From positions 1-64,000 of the forward strand of contig JAPLEB010000059.1 of assembly GCA_026391555.1 (NCBI GenBank): 64,000 bases of DNA, written 5' to 3'. Of this stretch, positions 1 to 8,189 are shown piece after piece (the stretch's first letter is position 1; every line of letters starts with the position of its first letter). The position numbers and the translations under genes were made by a program. This DNA is from Bacteroidia bacterium (GTDB lineage Bacteria; Bacteroidota; Bacteroidia; Bacteroidales; VadinHA17). Below the pieces are notes generated by a model, which did no database searches, was not told the DNA's origin, and was given only the letters and a program-made list of their open reading frames with translations.

Positions 1-1647
1 GGTCACACTATTATTATAATAAAGATTAGGAAAAAAGTTGTTAAGGTTTACATTTGAACTCAGAGTGCCATAAGTAGTTGAAATTACAATATCCGAATTA
101 CGTTCACAGCCGGTTAAAAAAGCAGCTTCTCCAATTGCGCATTGCAAATTCCCGACTTCTGTTCGGTTTTCTCTGTTGGAATATTCACCAACTACTATTT
201 TAGGGCCTTTTCTGTCATAACTATCGTAACGGGTGGATAACTTTAGTAATTCGTCAAAAGTCCTAAAAAAATGCTCGTCAATTATGTCTGCTTTCTGGTT
301 GCCCAGGATACCATTAATAATTAAATTCATATCAGGATAGGCCTTTTTAATTGCATTATAGAATAAAGCATATCGTTCCATATAACCTTTTTGAACTCCC
401 TTTTCATTACCGACTTCAATATATTTGAGGTTATATGGTGCGGGATGGCCATTTGCAGCTCGCAGCTTCCCCCATTTATTGGTCTGTGCGTCACCATTCG
501 CATACTCAATTAAATCCAATACTTCCTGAATAAATGGCTGTATTTTATCCATCTGGGCAGTGTCAGAATCTTCAGCGTTTAACCCCGAATTACAACAATA
601 TATCGGCTCAGCTCCACAGTCTTCGCACATTTGTAACATATCGTCCAAACCAAATTGCTGACTATTGTGATAACCCCAGCGCTGCTCATATACCCCGGGT
701 CTTTGCTCAATTGGGCCAATGGCATTTTTCCAGTTCCAGCCACCTTCAACACTTGAATGTTCCACATCACATCCTCCCGGGAAACGGATGAGTTTTGGAT
801 TTAGTGCAGCCTGCAAATTTGCTAAATCAAGTCGCATACCATTGGGCCGGTCTTTATAGGTTGGTGGCATAACCCTGACCACGTCAAAATATAGAGAACC
901 GGTGGTGGAACCATATATTACAAAACGGTTGTTCCCTCCTATGCCATCAGTCATATTTCTATCAGCCGAAATATCGTTTGTTACCAGGTCGCAAGTAAAT
1001 TTCTGCCAGCTGGTGGTGGGAGTAAAAATATCTGAAGAAGCATAAACCTTGCCCTCATTGCTCTCAAGTTTTACAGTAATTGTCCCATTAAAATTGGCAT
1101 CTTTCCTGGCAAAAAAAGATACTTTATACATCGTATTATTATCTAATCTGATACCCCAATAACCTGCATTAGCTGCGCCAACACTTCCGGAACTGACTGA
1201 GGTAATATCTAATTTAAGACAATGAAATTGGTTACTGTTTAACTGACCAGTTTGACCAGATGTTTGCGCGTATAAAGCTCCGTGGGATGATCCCTGTGGA
1301 TTAAACATAAAATCGCGGCGCAATGTAGCTCCTCTGACTGACCCAGGATTAACTAATGACCAGCCATCAAGTGGATTATTATCCTCAAATGAATAATTAT
1401 TGATTAACTGGGCATAGAATCCGCCATCTACGCCGCGACCAATTTCTTCAAATAACTCGCCGTTATATAGGATTGGACTAATCGCATGACCTGGTTTTGA
1501 AAGGTCAATTGTTAATGTTGAACTGGTACCTTGAGCCTGTACCCCGATTACTCCAATACTCCAAACGATAATTAATGCTAAAACCGTCAGAAGTCTGTTT
1601 AGAAATCTGATCCCATCATAAACACCAAGACTTAATTTTTTATTCAT
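1..1647 (-). CDS. Secreted alpha-L-arabinofuranosidase, GH51 type (C-terminus off the left edge)
   Basis: The minus frame opens at 1647 with a signal peptide (hydrophobic stretch ending in VQAQG) and stays open to base 1, so about 549 residues are present and the C-terminus is missing. An N-terminal carbohydrate-binding-like region is followed by a GH51-type barrel. Recognisable landmarks are RFPGGCDVEH, IGPIEQRPG and WGKLRAANGHPAP, then EVGNE near residue 411 (acid/base Glu) and GEYS near residue 487 (probable nucleophile Glu). Members of this family release terminal arabinofuranose from arabinan, arabinoxylan or arabinogalactan outside the cytoplasm. An AraC regulator is transcribed divergently 292 bp away and is the obvious candidate regulator. 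The family call is firm; the substrate is inferred. Confidence 0.88.
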   Translation of the reverse strand, partial: MNKKLSLGVYDGIRFLNRLLTVLALIIVWSIGVIGVQAQGTSSTLTIDLSKPGHAISPILYNGELFEEIGRGVDGGFYAQLINNYSFEDNNPLDGWSLVNPGSVRGATLRRDFMFNPQGSSHGALYAQTSGQTGQLNSNQFHCLKLDITSVSSGSVGAANAGYWGIRLDNNTMYKVSFFARKDANFNGTITVKLESNEGKVYASSDIFTPTTSWQKFTCDLVTNDISADRNMTDGIGGNNRFVIYGSTTGSLYFDVVRVMPPTYKDRPNGMRLDLANLQAALNPKLIRFPGGCDVEHSSVEGGWNWKNAIGPIEQRPGVYEQRWGYHNSQQFGLDDMLQMCEDCGAEPIYCCNSGLNAEDSDTAQMDKIQPFIQEVLDLIEYANGDAQTNKWGKLRAANGHPAPYNLKYIEVGNEKGVQKGYMERYALFYNAIKKAYPDMNLIINGILGNQKADIIDEHFFRTFDELLKLSTRYDSYDRKGPKIVVGEYSNRENRTEVGNLQCAIGEAAFLTGCERNSDIVISTTYGTLSSNVNLNNFFPNLYYNNSVT

Positions 1648-1939
1648 GGTTCTTTTTTATTAAGTTAATATATTGATATTAGGAAACCCAAATAAATCGG
1701 TAACGCTTTTTTGTTCATTGATTTTTGGTATCTATACTTGTTTTAAAATTGATGCTCTCGTACTTTCCGGATTATCTTTTATAAACCTATTTGCATTTAA
1801 ATAATCTATACGACGCTTATTAAAACAAAGCTATTGTGTAAGAATCTCTTAAAAAACTACGTCATTTTCAAATTATGACACTCTATTTGCATAATTAAAT
1901 CGATTTAGGTATCTTTCTGAACAATATTAATGTAGAATT

Positions 1940-2818
1940 ATGGAACCTAAGCTCGAAAAAATATTCCCGGGAATTTCTTCTTCAATTGCAGTAAAAAGAG
2001 AAATTACTCCATATATGGATTACCCATGGCATTATCATCCGGAGTTTGAAATTATTTTTGTGGAAAAAAGCTATGGCATCCGGTTAATGGGGAATCATAT
2101 TGGAAATTTCTGCGATGGAGATTTAATGTTTATCAGTCCTAATCTGCCGCATGTCTGGAAAAATGATAAGGATTTTTACCAGGATAACAAAGACCTTTTA
2201 GTTGATGTATATGTTATTCAATTCCGTGAGGATGCTCTCAGAGAAGGTTTTTTTGATCTTCCGGAGTTTGCTCATATTAAAAAACTTTTTGTACTTGGAC
2301 AACAAGGATTGTTAGTCCGTGGAAACGATCACAGGAAAATATCAGAGTTAATAAAAGCTGTGTATAGTTCTTCCGGGATTGAACGTCTGATCCTCTTTTT
2401 AAGAACCCTTGAAACAATTGCTAATACACCAGATTATGATTTGCTTTCAAGTCTGGGCTACACAAATTCTTTTAACCTTGCTGATTCGGAAAAAATAAAT
2501 AAAGTTATGAACTTCTTAATGGACAATTATACCAGTGAAATTAAACTGGAAGAGATTGCCGGTCTGGTTAACCTTAATAAATCCTCCTTTTGCAGATATT
2601 TTAAATACAGAACCCATAAAACATGTTCTCAGTTTTTAAATGAAATCAGAATTGCTCATGCCTGTAAACTGCTGATAAACAAAAGTATGACAATCTCTGA
2701 AATTTGCTATGAAATAGGATATAACAATATCTCGCATTTTAATAGGCAGTTTAAACTTATTACCGGATTAACAGCCAAGGAATATGCAAAGAAATATTTG
2801 GGAAATGCATTCAAATAA
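1940..2818 (+). CDS. AraC-family transcriptional regulator with N-terminal cupin domain
   Basis: A 292-residue protein. The N-terminal part (about 1-130) has cupin features: HYHPEFEIIFVEK, and a GDLMFISPNLPHVWKN turn typical of sugar-sensing AraC pockets. The C-terminal 100 residues carry the paired AraC helix-turn-helix, with LEEIAGLVNLNKSSFCRYFK and then ISEICYEIGYNNISHFNRQF. It is divergent from the secreted arabinofuranosidase, and the 292 bp between them would hold both promoters and the operator. By analogy it would activate glycosidase genes in response to a released sugar. That ligand and target are inferred from position only. It is followed by decayed DNA, so it appears to be a monocistronic gene. 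Confidence 0.9.
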   Translation: MEPKLEKIFPGISSSIAVKREITPYMDYPWHYHPEFEIIFVEKSYGIRLMGNHIGNFCDGDLMFISPNLPHVWKNDKDFYQDNKDLLVDVYVIQFREDALREGFFDLPEFAHIKKLFVLGQQGLLVRGNDHRKISELIKAVYSSSGIERLILFLRTLETIANTPDYDLLSSLGYTNSFNLADSEKINKVMNFLMDNYTSEIKLEEIAGLVNLNKSSFCRYFKYRTHKTCSQFLNEIRIAHACKLLINKSMTISEICYEIGYNNISHFNRQFKLITGLTAKEYAKKYLGNAFK

Positions 2819-2946
2819 TACTGAGACTGGTTACATGAGTTGATCCCGTAAAAACCTGCAAAAGTATTCTTTCCCGTTTAAAGGTATTTGGACAGGACTG
2901 CTAACTTTTAGAAAGTTAAAAGAATTGAACCGAGGATCCATAAATA

Positions 2947-3359
2947 TTATTGCTTATTTCCAAAAAGATCAATGACAGTCTTGGTCATTGCTTCAACGCA
3001 CATTTAAAAGTCGGTGCAAAGTCGGGTGCAAATGATGAGTTATGAAGAGGAGGTAGATTCGTGCCCTTTTCAATATGATCGATGTACTTATTTTTATTTA
3101 CTCCACCTAGTCAGAAAAGCGCTATCGGGACCTTTTCTTCGGTAAGCCCGTATTTTCCGAAATCTTCGGCTACAGTTAAAGTCTCGACCAGTTTAACATT
3201 ATTTTCTCCAAGGATACTCTTCATTGATTTAATGCTTGTCATTACCAGATCAGGATTGTTGAATACAGGGGGCTTATCCGAATTATCAAACACCACAAGT
3301 GGCATTTTGCTTTCGGGAAGGCCAGCAGATATTGATGTTCCACGGGTAATATTTATTAA
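2947..3359 (-). pseudogene. C-terminal relic of an M20-family amidohydrolase/peptidase
   Basis: Reading the minus strand from 3359 gives a recognisable M20 C-terminal segment: PVFNNPDLVMTSIKSMKS, then TVAEDFGKYG (AED metal-ligand region), then WLGGVN, then LPPLHNSSFAPDFAPTFK (conserved His near the C-terminus) and EAMTKTVIDLFGNKQ before the stop at 2947-2949. Two lesions are visible: an in-frame TGA at 3111-3113 where the family has Trp, and a one-base frameshift near 3000, after the TFK. The whole N-terminal catalytic part is absent, and an upstream stop lies at 3360-3362. The IS4-type relic begins just beyond, so insertion of that element is a likely cause of the truncation. Intact relatives hydrolyse N-acyl amino acids or small peptides. 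Confidence 0.78.
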
Positions 3360-3385
3360 TCATTATCAGGTCTGCCCAAAATAAG

Positions 3386-4295
3386 TAAAATCGAATAAAA
3401 AAGAGAGCGGTTGGAAAACCCGGCATTTACTGCTAAGTTTATTATCTCCCAAAAACCCACCGCTCATGAAGACAAATTTATCCATTTTCGCTCAAATAAT
3501 CAGGCTAATTCCCCGAGATATTATTCACAAAAATGTTGATGAGCACGATTCTGACTTTAATTCTAAAGGAATAAATTCCTGGACACATCTTGTTTCAATG
3601 TTATATTGTCAGTTTGGTAATTGTCAGAGTATACGGGACATCAGTTTTGGATTAAGAAGCGCTACCGGTAACCTGAGCCACTTGGGAGTAAGCAGAGCCC
3701 CTTCAAAATCTTCTATAAGCTACATTAATGCTCACAGGGGCTGGACTTTTTTCCGTGATGTTTACTTCAGTCTTTTTAAAGAGTTTAAGGTAAAGGTTAA
3801 TAGATTAAGGCTCAACAGGAAGCTCTTTATCCTTGATTCTACTCTGATCCCACTTTGTTTAAGTCTGTTTGATTGGACATATTACAGGAAAATGAAAGGT
3901 GCCATTAAAATACATACCATTCTTGATTACGATAGCTGTCTTCCTGTCTTTATACGAATGACCGATGGGAAGACCAGTGATATTGAAATCGCTGAAAAGC
4001 TGGCTTTCCCAAAAGGCAGCATACTGGCAATCGACAGAGGATATCTTGATTTTAATTTTCTTCGGGAATTGGACAGCAAACCAAAGGAAAGTATAAAAAA
4101 AGGTTACGTTTGGTAAAGGTAACTGATCCAGAAACCGGGGAGATAATCCCATTATTAACGAATAACTTCACCTGATTGTTAAGATTGATCTGTTTGAGTG
4201 GTTAAACCATCCATTTTTGCAGGATAAAGCACCACCCGGACAAATCCAGTTAGATTTGTTTTGAGAACCTGGATAGGGATCGTTTTACGATTTTA
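3386..4295. mobile_element. Degenerate IS4-type insertion sequence remnant
   Basis: The span is bounded by TAAAATCG (3386-3393) and its reverse complement CGATTTTA (4288-4295), a possible 8-bp remnant of terminal inverted repeats around the broken transposase frames. No target-site duplication was recognised, so the ends are tentative; the transposase content itself is clear. Confidence 0.45.
3466..4264 (+). pseudogene. Broken IS4-family transposase (DUF4372 plus DDE domain)
   Basis: The main open piece (3466-4116, 216 aa) begins with the DUF4372-type N-terminus (IPRDIIHKNVDEHDSDFNSK, then SWTHLVSMLYCQF) and continues into the DDE fold: LFILDSTLIPLC carries the first Asp, and GSILAIDRGYLDF the second. 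The frame is lost near 4100. Reading continues in a second frame from 4104 (RLVKVTDPETGEIIPLLTNN, stop at 4173). A third frame from 4178 (IDLFEWLNHPFLQDK to a stop at 4262-4264) matches the usual C-terminal end. The region normally holding the third acidic residue is missing, so there is an internal deletion as well as frameshifts. The element cannot transpose by itself. Confidence 0.85.
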
Positions 4296-4545
4296 ATAAA
4301 TATAACAGTTAATTGTCTGATAATCTGGATTAGAACTCAGAGTTATTATTTATCTTGGACAGCACTGATTTAATTAACAATACTGCTTTCTACCGGGACT
4401 CTGCCATCGCGCGACTGGAAACAAATACTTGTGCTAACAGCTAAAAGCCAAATTAATGTAACCGGACAGATTTAACTCATAACTAAAACTAGACAGCAGC
4501 ATTGTTGAATGATCAATTATTAATAGATTTGTAAAAACATTTTAA
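4265..4545. other. Gap of about 280 bp without a gene
   Basis: AT-rich sequence between the IS4-type relic and mntA. I see no open frame of note. It contains the first copy (4425-4437) of a 13-bp sequence repeated at 5166-5178, and a short GC-rich patch near 4391-4420 whose origin I do not recognise. The mntA promoter should lie here. Confidence 0.5.
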
Positions 4546-4830
4546 ATGGACCAATCAGAGATTAAAAATATAATCTTGAGTCACTTAAAAGGGTTTGACC
4601 CGATTAAGGTTGGTATCTTTGGATCTTTTGCCAGAGGAGATAATAATAAAGGTAGCGATATCGATATCTTAGTTGAGTTCAAAGAGGCTCCTTCTTTGTT
4701 GACACTTATTAAATTAGAAAATGACCTTTCCGAAATTCTTGGTGTCAAGGTTGACCTAGTGACAACTGGCGCTTTGAAAAATAAGAGAATCAAGAAAAGC
4801 ATTAAGAAAGACCTCATTAACATATTGTAA
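4546..4830 (+). CDS. mntA: MntA-type nucleotidyltransferase antitoxin
   Basis: A 94-residue minimal nucleotidyltransferase. The glycine-serine signature and catalytic acids are seen in VGIFGSFARGDNNKGSDIDILVEF (GSFARGD, then the DxD of DIDIL). The size is typical of the antitoxin in the HepT/MntA type VII systems, where MntA inactivates its HEPN partner by AMPylating a Tyr of the toxin. Its TAA stop shares a base with the ATG of the next gene (TAATG at 4828-4832), indicating translational coupling. The pair sits between two decayed transposase genes, typical of a mobile defence cassette. The pairing is directly visible; the AMPylation mechanism is known for characterised homologues and inferred here. 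Confidence 0.9.
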   Translation: MDQSEIKNIILSHLKGFDPIKVGIFGSFARGDNNKGSDIDILVEFKEAPSLLTLIKLENDLSEILGVKVDLVTTGALKNKRIKKSIKKDLINIL

Positions 4831-5162
4831 TGATTAAGGACGATCTCGCTTACATAGAGCATATTATTGATTGTATCAGAAAAATCAATGAGTTTAGTAA
4901 CGGACTGTCTTTGAAAGAATTTAAGACAAATGAGATGGTTCAGGATGCCATCATCAGAAATATTGAGATAATTGGCGAGGCTTCAAAAAAAATCTCTAAA
5001 GACACAAAACAAACCTATTATAAGATCCCCTGGAAAGAGATTGCTGGTATGCGGGACAAACTTATCCATGACTATTTAGGTGTCGATGTTACTGTTGTCT
5101 GGAAAACTATCCATCAAGATATTCCTACACTTGAGAAACTTATCAGTGAGATAGAAAAATAA
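4830..5162 (+). CDS. hepT: HepT-type HEPN ribonuclease toxin (DUF86)
   Basis: A 110-residue all-helical HEPN protein. The RNase motif R-x4-H-x-Y is intact in MRDKLIHDYLGV, near residues 73-82. The preceding RNIEIIGEASKKIS and the trailing VVWKTIHQDIPTL are typical of DUF86. HepT toxins cleave RNA, and characterised examples attack tRNA 3' ends. The conserved Tyr of the motif is the site that the MntA partner modifies. The start codon overlaps the mntA stop, so both are made from one message with antitoxin first. All key residues are present, so the toxin is probably functional. Confidence 0.9.
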   Translation: MIKDDLAYIEHIIDCIRKINEFSNGLSLKEFKTNEMVQDAIIRNIEIIGEASKKISKDTKQTYYKIPWKEIAGMRDKLIHDYLGVDVTVVWKTIHQDIPTLEKLISEIEK

Positions 5163-5163
5163 T

Positions 5164-5398
5164 CTATACTTGTGCTAATAAAGAGGACTTCATGTGGCAT
5201 AGCCTGTCCCACTTTGGCGGGATAGTGCCAAGCATACTGTTTTCTACAAAGCCAAAACCGTTTAAAACTTGCCCGGTCAACAATTTGATATTCCAACTGA
5301 TCATCTGAAAGATTATACAAACTTTGAATAATAAGGGCTTTGAACAATACCAATAAAAAATGGTCGTCAAATAGCCCAAGTGAATTAATGTTTTTCAT
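5164..5398 (-). pseudogene. IS5-type transposase relic (N-terminal piece joined to a second piece)
   Basis: From 5398 the minus strand reads MKNINSLGLFDDHFLLVLFK, then ALIIQSLYNLSDDQLEYQIV and DRASFKRF, a clear N-terminal IS5-group transposase segment (FKxLIIQxLYNLSDxQxEYQIxDRxSFKRF pattern). Directly afterwards homology to the next N-terminal part stops. In a neighbouring frame FGFVENSM appears, resembling the C-terminal FGFxENSM motif of the same group. This suggests an internal deletion that joined the two ends. No DDE core is left. It ends against the hepT stop. Confidence 0.65.
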
Positions 5399-5511
5399 TT
5401 TGCTTATATTTATACTGTAAAACTAAGCAAATATATCTATTATAATATAGTTATGTTATTAACATTCAAATGGTTATATCAACAATAGCTTTTTAGAGAT
5501 TCCCTTAAATA

Positions 5512-6486
5512 TTAATGCACCAGATGGCTCAAAATAAAATCGGCCGACATAAGATTAATCTCAGACATTGAAGGAGAAATATTTTCACCCTTAAAACTAT
5601 GACCGGCACCTTTAACAGTAATCAGTTTTGCATCGGCGCCGTTTTGTTTTGCAACTGAGATGAAGTAGGTTGACAGGCTATAAGGTAATACTTCATCGCT
5701 ATCGCCATGCAATAACAGTATTGGTGGACTATTCTTTGTCAGGTATTCAGCCGGGCTGACTAAACGTGCCAGTTCCTTTTTTTCATCAAATAATCCTCCA
5801 AACATCGGGATAAGTCGTTGAGGATTTTCAAAATTTGACCCTTTTAGAAGTTCAGAATGCATAAAAGAAGTTAAGGGGAAATAGGATGCTACGCATTTAA
5901 AGTGTGGATCAAACGATTTCAATTCCGGATCGCCCATGAAATCTTCATTATGCCCCAGGGCTGTCATGAGGCTTAGGTGCCCACCGGCTGAACCGCCCCA
6001 AACGCCCATGTAACTTGGATCCAATCCATATTTCATGGCGTTTTTTATTAGAAACCGTGCTGCATCCTTACAGTCAACAACACAATCGAAAACAGTTGAG
6101 GTATCTGGTCGTGTCAGGCGATATTCAATTGCCGCACAGGCTATACCGTTTTCTGTCAGAGTTTTAAGCGTACCTAGAAAAACCTGATTTAATACGGAGT
6201 ATTTGTCACCTTTGCCCCAACCACCGCCGTGGGTGTAAATCATCACCGGTGCCTTTTCATATTTTTTTTCTCCGGGCAAAAAAAGGATCATGTCCAGATT
6301 TTCGCCATTTACCGTTTTGTAAACTATATTTCGCTCACATTTAAACTGTTCCAGAATCTTTTCATATCTGTCGGCATTGTTGATATTTTGGGAGAACAGG
6401 ATTCCCATGTTTGTTGACACCACCAAGATGATCAAAACATTCATTTTGATGATGGTTTTTTTTGATAAAGAGTGAATGATTTTCAT
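5512..6486 (-). CDS. Secreted alpha/beta-hydrolase, esterase/lipase (BD-FAE-like)
   Basis: A 324-residue protein with an N-terminal hydrophobic segment (residues about 15-32, ending LFSQN) that should export or anchor it. The fold is shown by the oxyanion-hole motif YTHGGGW, the nucleophile elbow GGSAGGH (Ser), the acid in HGDSDEVLP and the His in GAGHSF. This arrangement is typical of acetyl-esterases of the hormone-sensitive-lipase/BD-FAE type that deacetylate sugars or open ester links in plant and algal polysaccharides. It follows the Ser-type sulfatase by 26 bp on the same strand, so the two are probably one operon. The function as a polysaccharide esterase is inferred from these neighbours. 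Confidence 0.85.
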   Translation of the reverse strand: MKIIHSLSKKTIIKMNVLIILVVSTNMGILFSQNINNADRYEKILEQFKCERNIVYKTVNGENLDMILFLPGEKKYEKAPVMIYTHGGGWGKGDKYSVLNQVFLGTLKTLTENGIACAAIEYRLTRPDTSTVFDCVVDCKDAARFLIKNAMKYGLDPSYMGVWGGSAGGHLSLMTALGHNEDFMGDPELKSFDPHFKCVASYFPLTSFMHSELLKGSNFENPQRLIPMFGGLFDEKKELARLVSPAEYLTKNSPPILLLHGDSDEVLPYSLSTYFISVAKQNGADAKLITVKGAGHSFKGENISPSMSEINLMSADFILSHLVH

Positions 6487-6512
6487 AATTTGGCTTTAGA
6501 TGAAATATTTTT

Positions 6513-8003
6513 CTATTTTTTCTTTTCCCAACGGAATGTTTCATTTTGTGGGTCACAGATTAGTCTCAGTGTTTCTTTGTCTGTTGCCGGTTTTAAGGGA
6601 CTTTGAGGGATTTGTTTTCTCATTTTATTCATTGCTTCAAGGTAAGCCGGCTTTGATGCCAGGTTATTCCATTCATTCGGATCATTCTTAATGTCGTATA
6701 GTTCCTCACCATCTTTTCCATAACTAATATATCTCCATTCTGAGTTTACAGCCGAAAAATTGGTGCTGCTAAATGAAGTCACAACGGTACGATCGTCATT
6801 TTTTAAAGGTTTTTTCAACACCGGGACCAGGCTAATGCCATCTAGTTTAATTTTCGTGGAAATTCCGGCAAGCTCAAGAAGTGTCGGATAGGTATCGATA
6901 GTGCTAACGGCGCCATAGTGATTACCGCCATGAGGTATTCCGGGCCCGGCAATAAAATACGGAATATTTGTTGTACGTTGCCATAAGGTATGTTTTGCAT
7001 AGTGTTTTTTCTCGCCCAAATGATACCCGTTATCACTCCACAAAACTATAATGGTATTTTCCTGGTAGCCTCCTTTTTCCAGGGCTGCCAATATCTTCCC
7101 GACCATTGCATCGGCATAACTGCATGCTGCAAGATAGGCTTGCACAATTCGTTCGCGTGGTTTATCAAGTCCTGAAAGTTTACTATACTTTTTGTTCCAT
7201 TCACTCATCATCCTATTTCTTGCCACTTCAGGTACATCATCCAGATCATCTTCTTTTACAATAGGAAGTTGAATCTTCTCCAAAGGATACAAATCGAAAT
7301 ATTTTTTAGGAACATAATTAGCTTTATGAGGGGCATAACTGCCCACGGTCATCAGGAAGGGTTTGCTATGTTTCCCGGACAGATATTCTGCAGCCCAATT
7401 AAAACACTTTGTATCAGCCATTTCTTCTTCCAGTTCGTTCGGCAGTGCTACAAAATCAAAGTTACTATAGTTCATCACTTTTGCCACATCGGTAACCGGA
7501 ATTTGCTTTGGGGTTGCCTTATTTTCTGAGGACCAGCTATTTAAGCCCCATCCTTTCTTTTTTTCGTTTGGGTTCCAGTGATAGTAATAATCATAAGCAG
7601 CAAGATCCAGATAACCAGGCATATGATGGAACACTTTTCCCCCTCCGACGACTTCATAGCCGCTATTATTAAACATCTTTGGCAAGGTCACCAACTCGGG
7701 GTAATCGTACAGAAACACCTCATCTGCATAGCAACCGGTAGTTGCAGGGTATAGTCCGGTCAATATTGCAGTCCGCGATGGGGTACTGAAATGTGCAGGT
7801 GTCTGAGCGTTGTGAAAAGTAACACCCATTTTCGCCAATTTATCCAGGTTTGGGGTTTTAACCTGCCTATTTCCCATGGGGCCCACCCAATCGTTCCAAT
7901 CGTCAACAGCGATAATAACTATGTTCGGTTTATCCTGAGAATAACCAGATGTGATTTTGAAAAATGCAAAGATTGCACTTAAAGCAAACACTGACTTTTT
8001 CAT
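6513..8003 (-). CDS. Secreted Ser-type sulfatase, iduronate-2-sulfatase-like
   Basis: A 496-residue S1-family sulfatase with a signal peptide (cleavage near SGYSQ). The active-site motif is S73-T-P-S-R77 within HFSTPSRTAILTG, so the formylglycine precursor is Ser rather than Cys. Such sulfatases need an anSME-type radical-SAM maturase, not present in this window. Metal ligands are visible as VDDWNDW near the N-terminus and LWSDNGYHLGEKKHYAKHT in the middle (DN plus Lys/His). The C-terminal YISYGKDGEELYDIKNDPNE is typical of the iduronate-2-sulfatase branch. It would remove sulfate from sulfated glycans in the periplasm. It lies between another sulfatase and an esterase on the same strand. Confidence 0.92.
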   Translation of the reverse strand: MKKSVFALSAIFAFFKITSGYSQDKPNIVIIAVDDWNDWVGPMGNRQVKTPNLDKLAKMGVTFHNAQTPAHFSTPSRTAILTGLYPATTGCYADEVFLYDYPELVTLPKMFNNSGYEVVGGGKVFHHMPGYLDLAAYDYYYHWNPNEKKKGWGLNSWSSENKATPKQIPVTDVAKVMNYSNFDFVALPNELEEEMADTKCFNWAAEYLSGKHSKPFLMTVGSYAPHKANYVPKKYFDLYPLEKIQLPIVKEDDLDDVPEVARNRMMSEWNKKYSKLSGLDKPRERIVQAYLAACSYADAMVGKILAALEKGGYQENTIIVLWSDNGYHLGEKKHYAKHTLWQRTTNIPYFIAGPGIPHGGNHYGAVSTIDTYPTLLELAGISTKIKLDGISLVPVLKKPLKNDDRTVVTSFSSTNFSAVNSEWRYISYGKDGEELYDIKNDPNEWNNLASKPAYLEAMNKMRKQIPQSPLKPATDKETLRLICDPQNETFRWEKKK

Positions 8004-8189
8004 TTAAAGATCAATTTTAATATAAACAATAGAACCTTTTCTTATTCATTGATTTTTTAACATGGTCTTTTCCTTAACAAAAACTTGTTCAAAGCTTTGT
8101 CTCACTTGGCATATTTAATTATTGCGTAATGTAAAAATGTAAGGTCAGGCAATACAATTTTTAGTTATTTATTAAAATTAGGATAGTTA

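Larger units (their letters stand above)
4425..5178. repeat. 13-bp direct repeat flanking mntA-hepT
   Basis: ATACTTGTGCTAA occurs at 4425-4437 and again at 5166-5178, immediately after the hepT stop. The two copies bracket the toxin-antitoxin pair and lie between two transposase relics. They could be scars of an insertion or recombination event. Chance similarity is not excluded. Confidence 0.4.

Noticed and set aside
3082-3384. Plus-strand frame of 100 codons
   Set aside because: It lies opposite the M20 relic, whose conserved AEDFG and HNSSF segments read on the minus strand.
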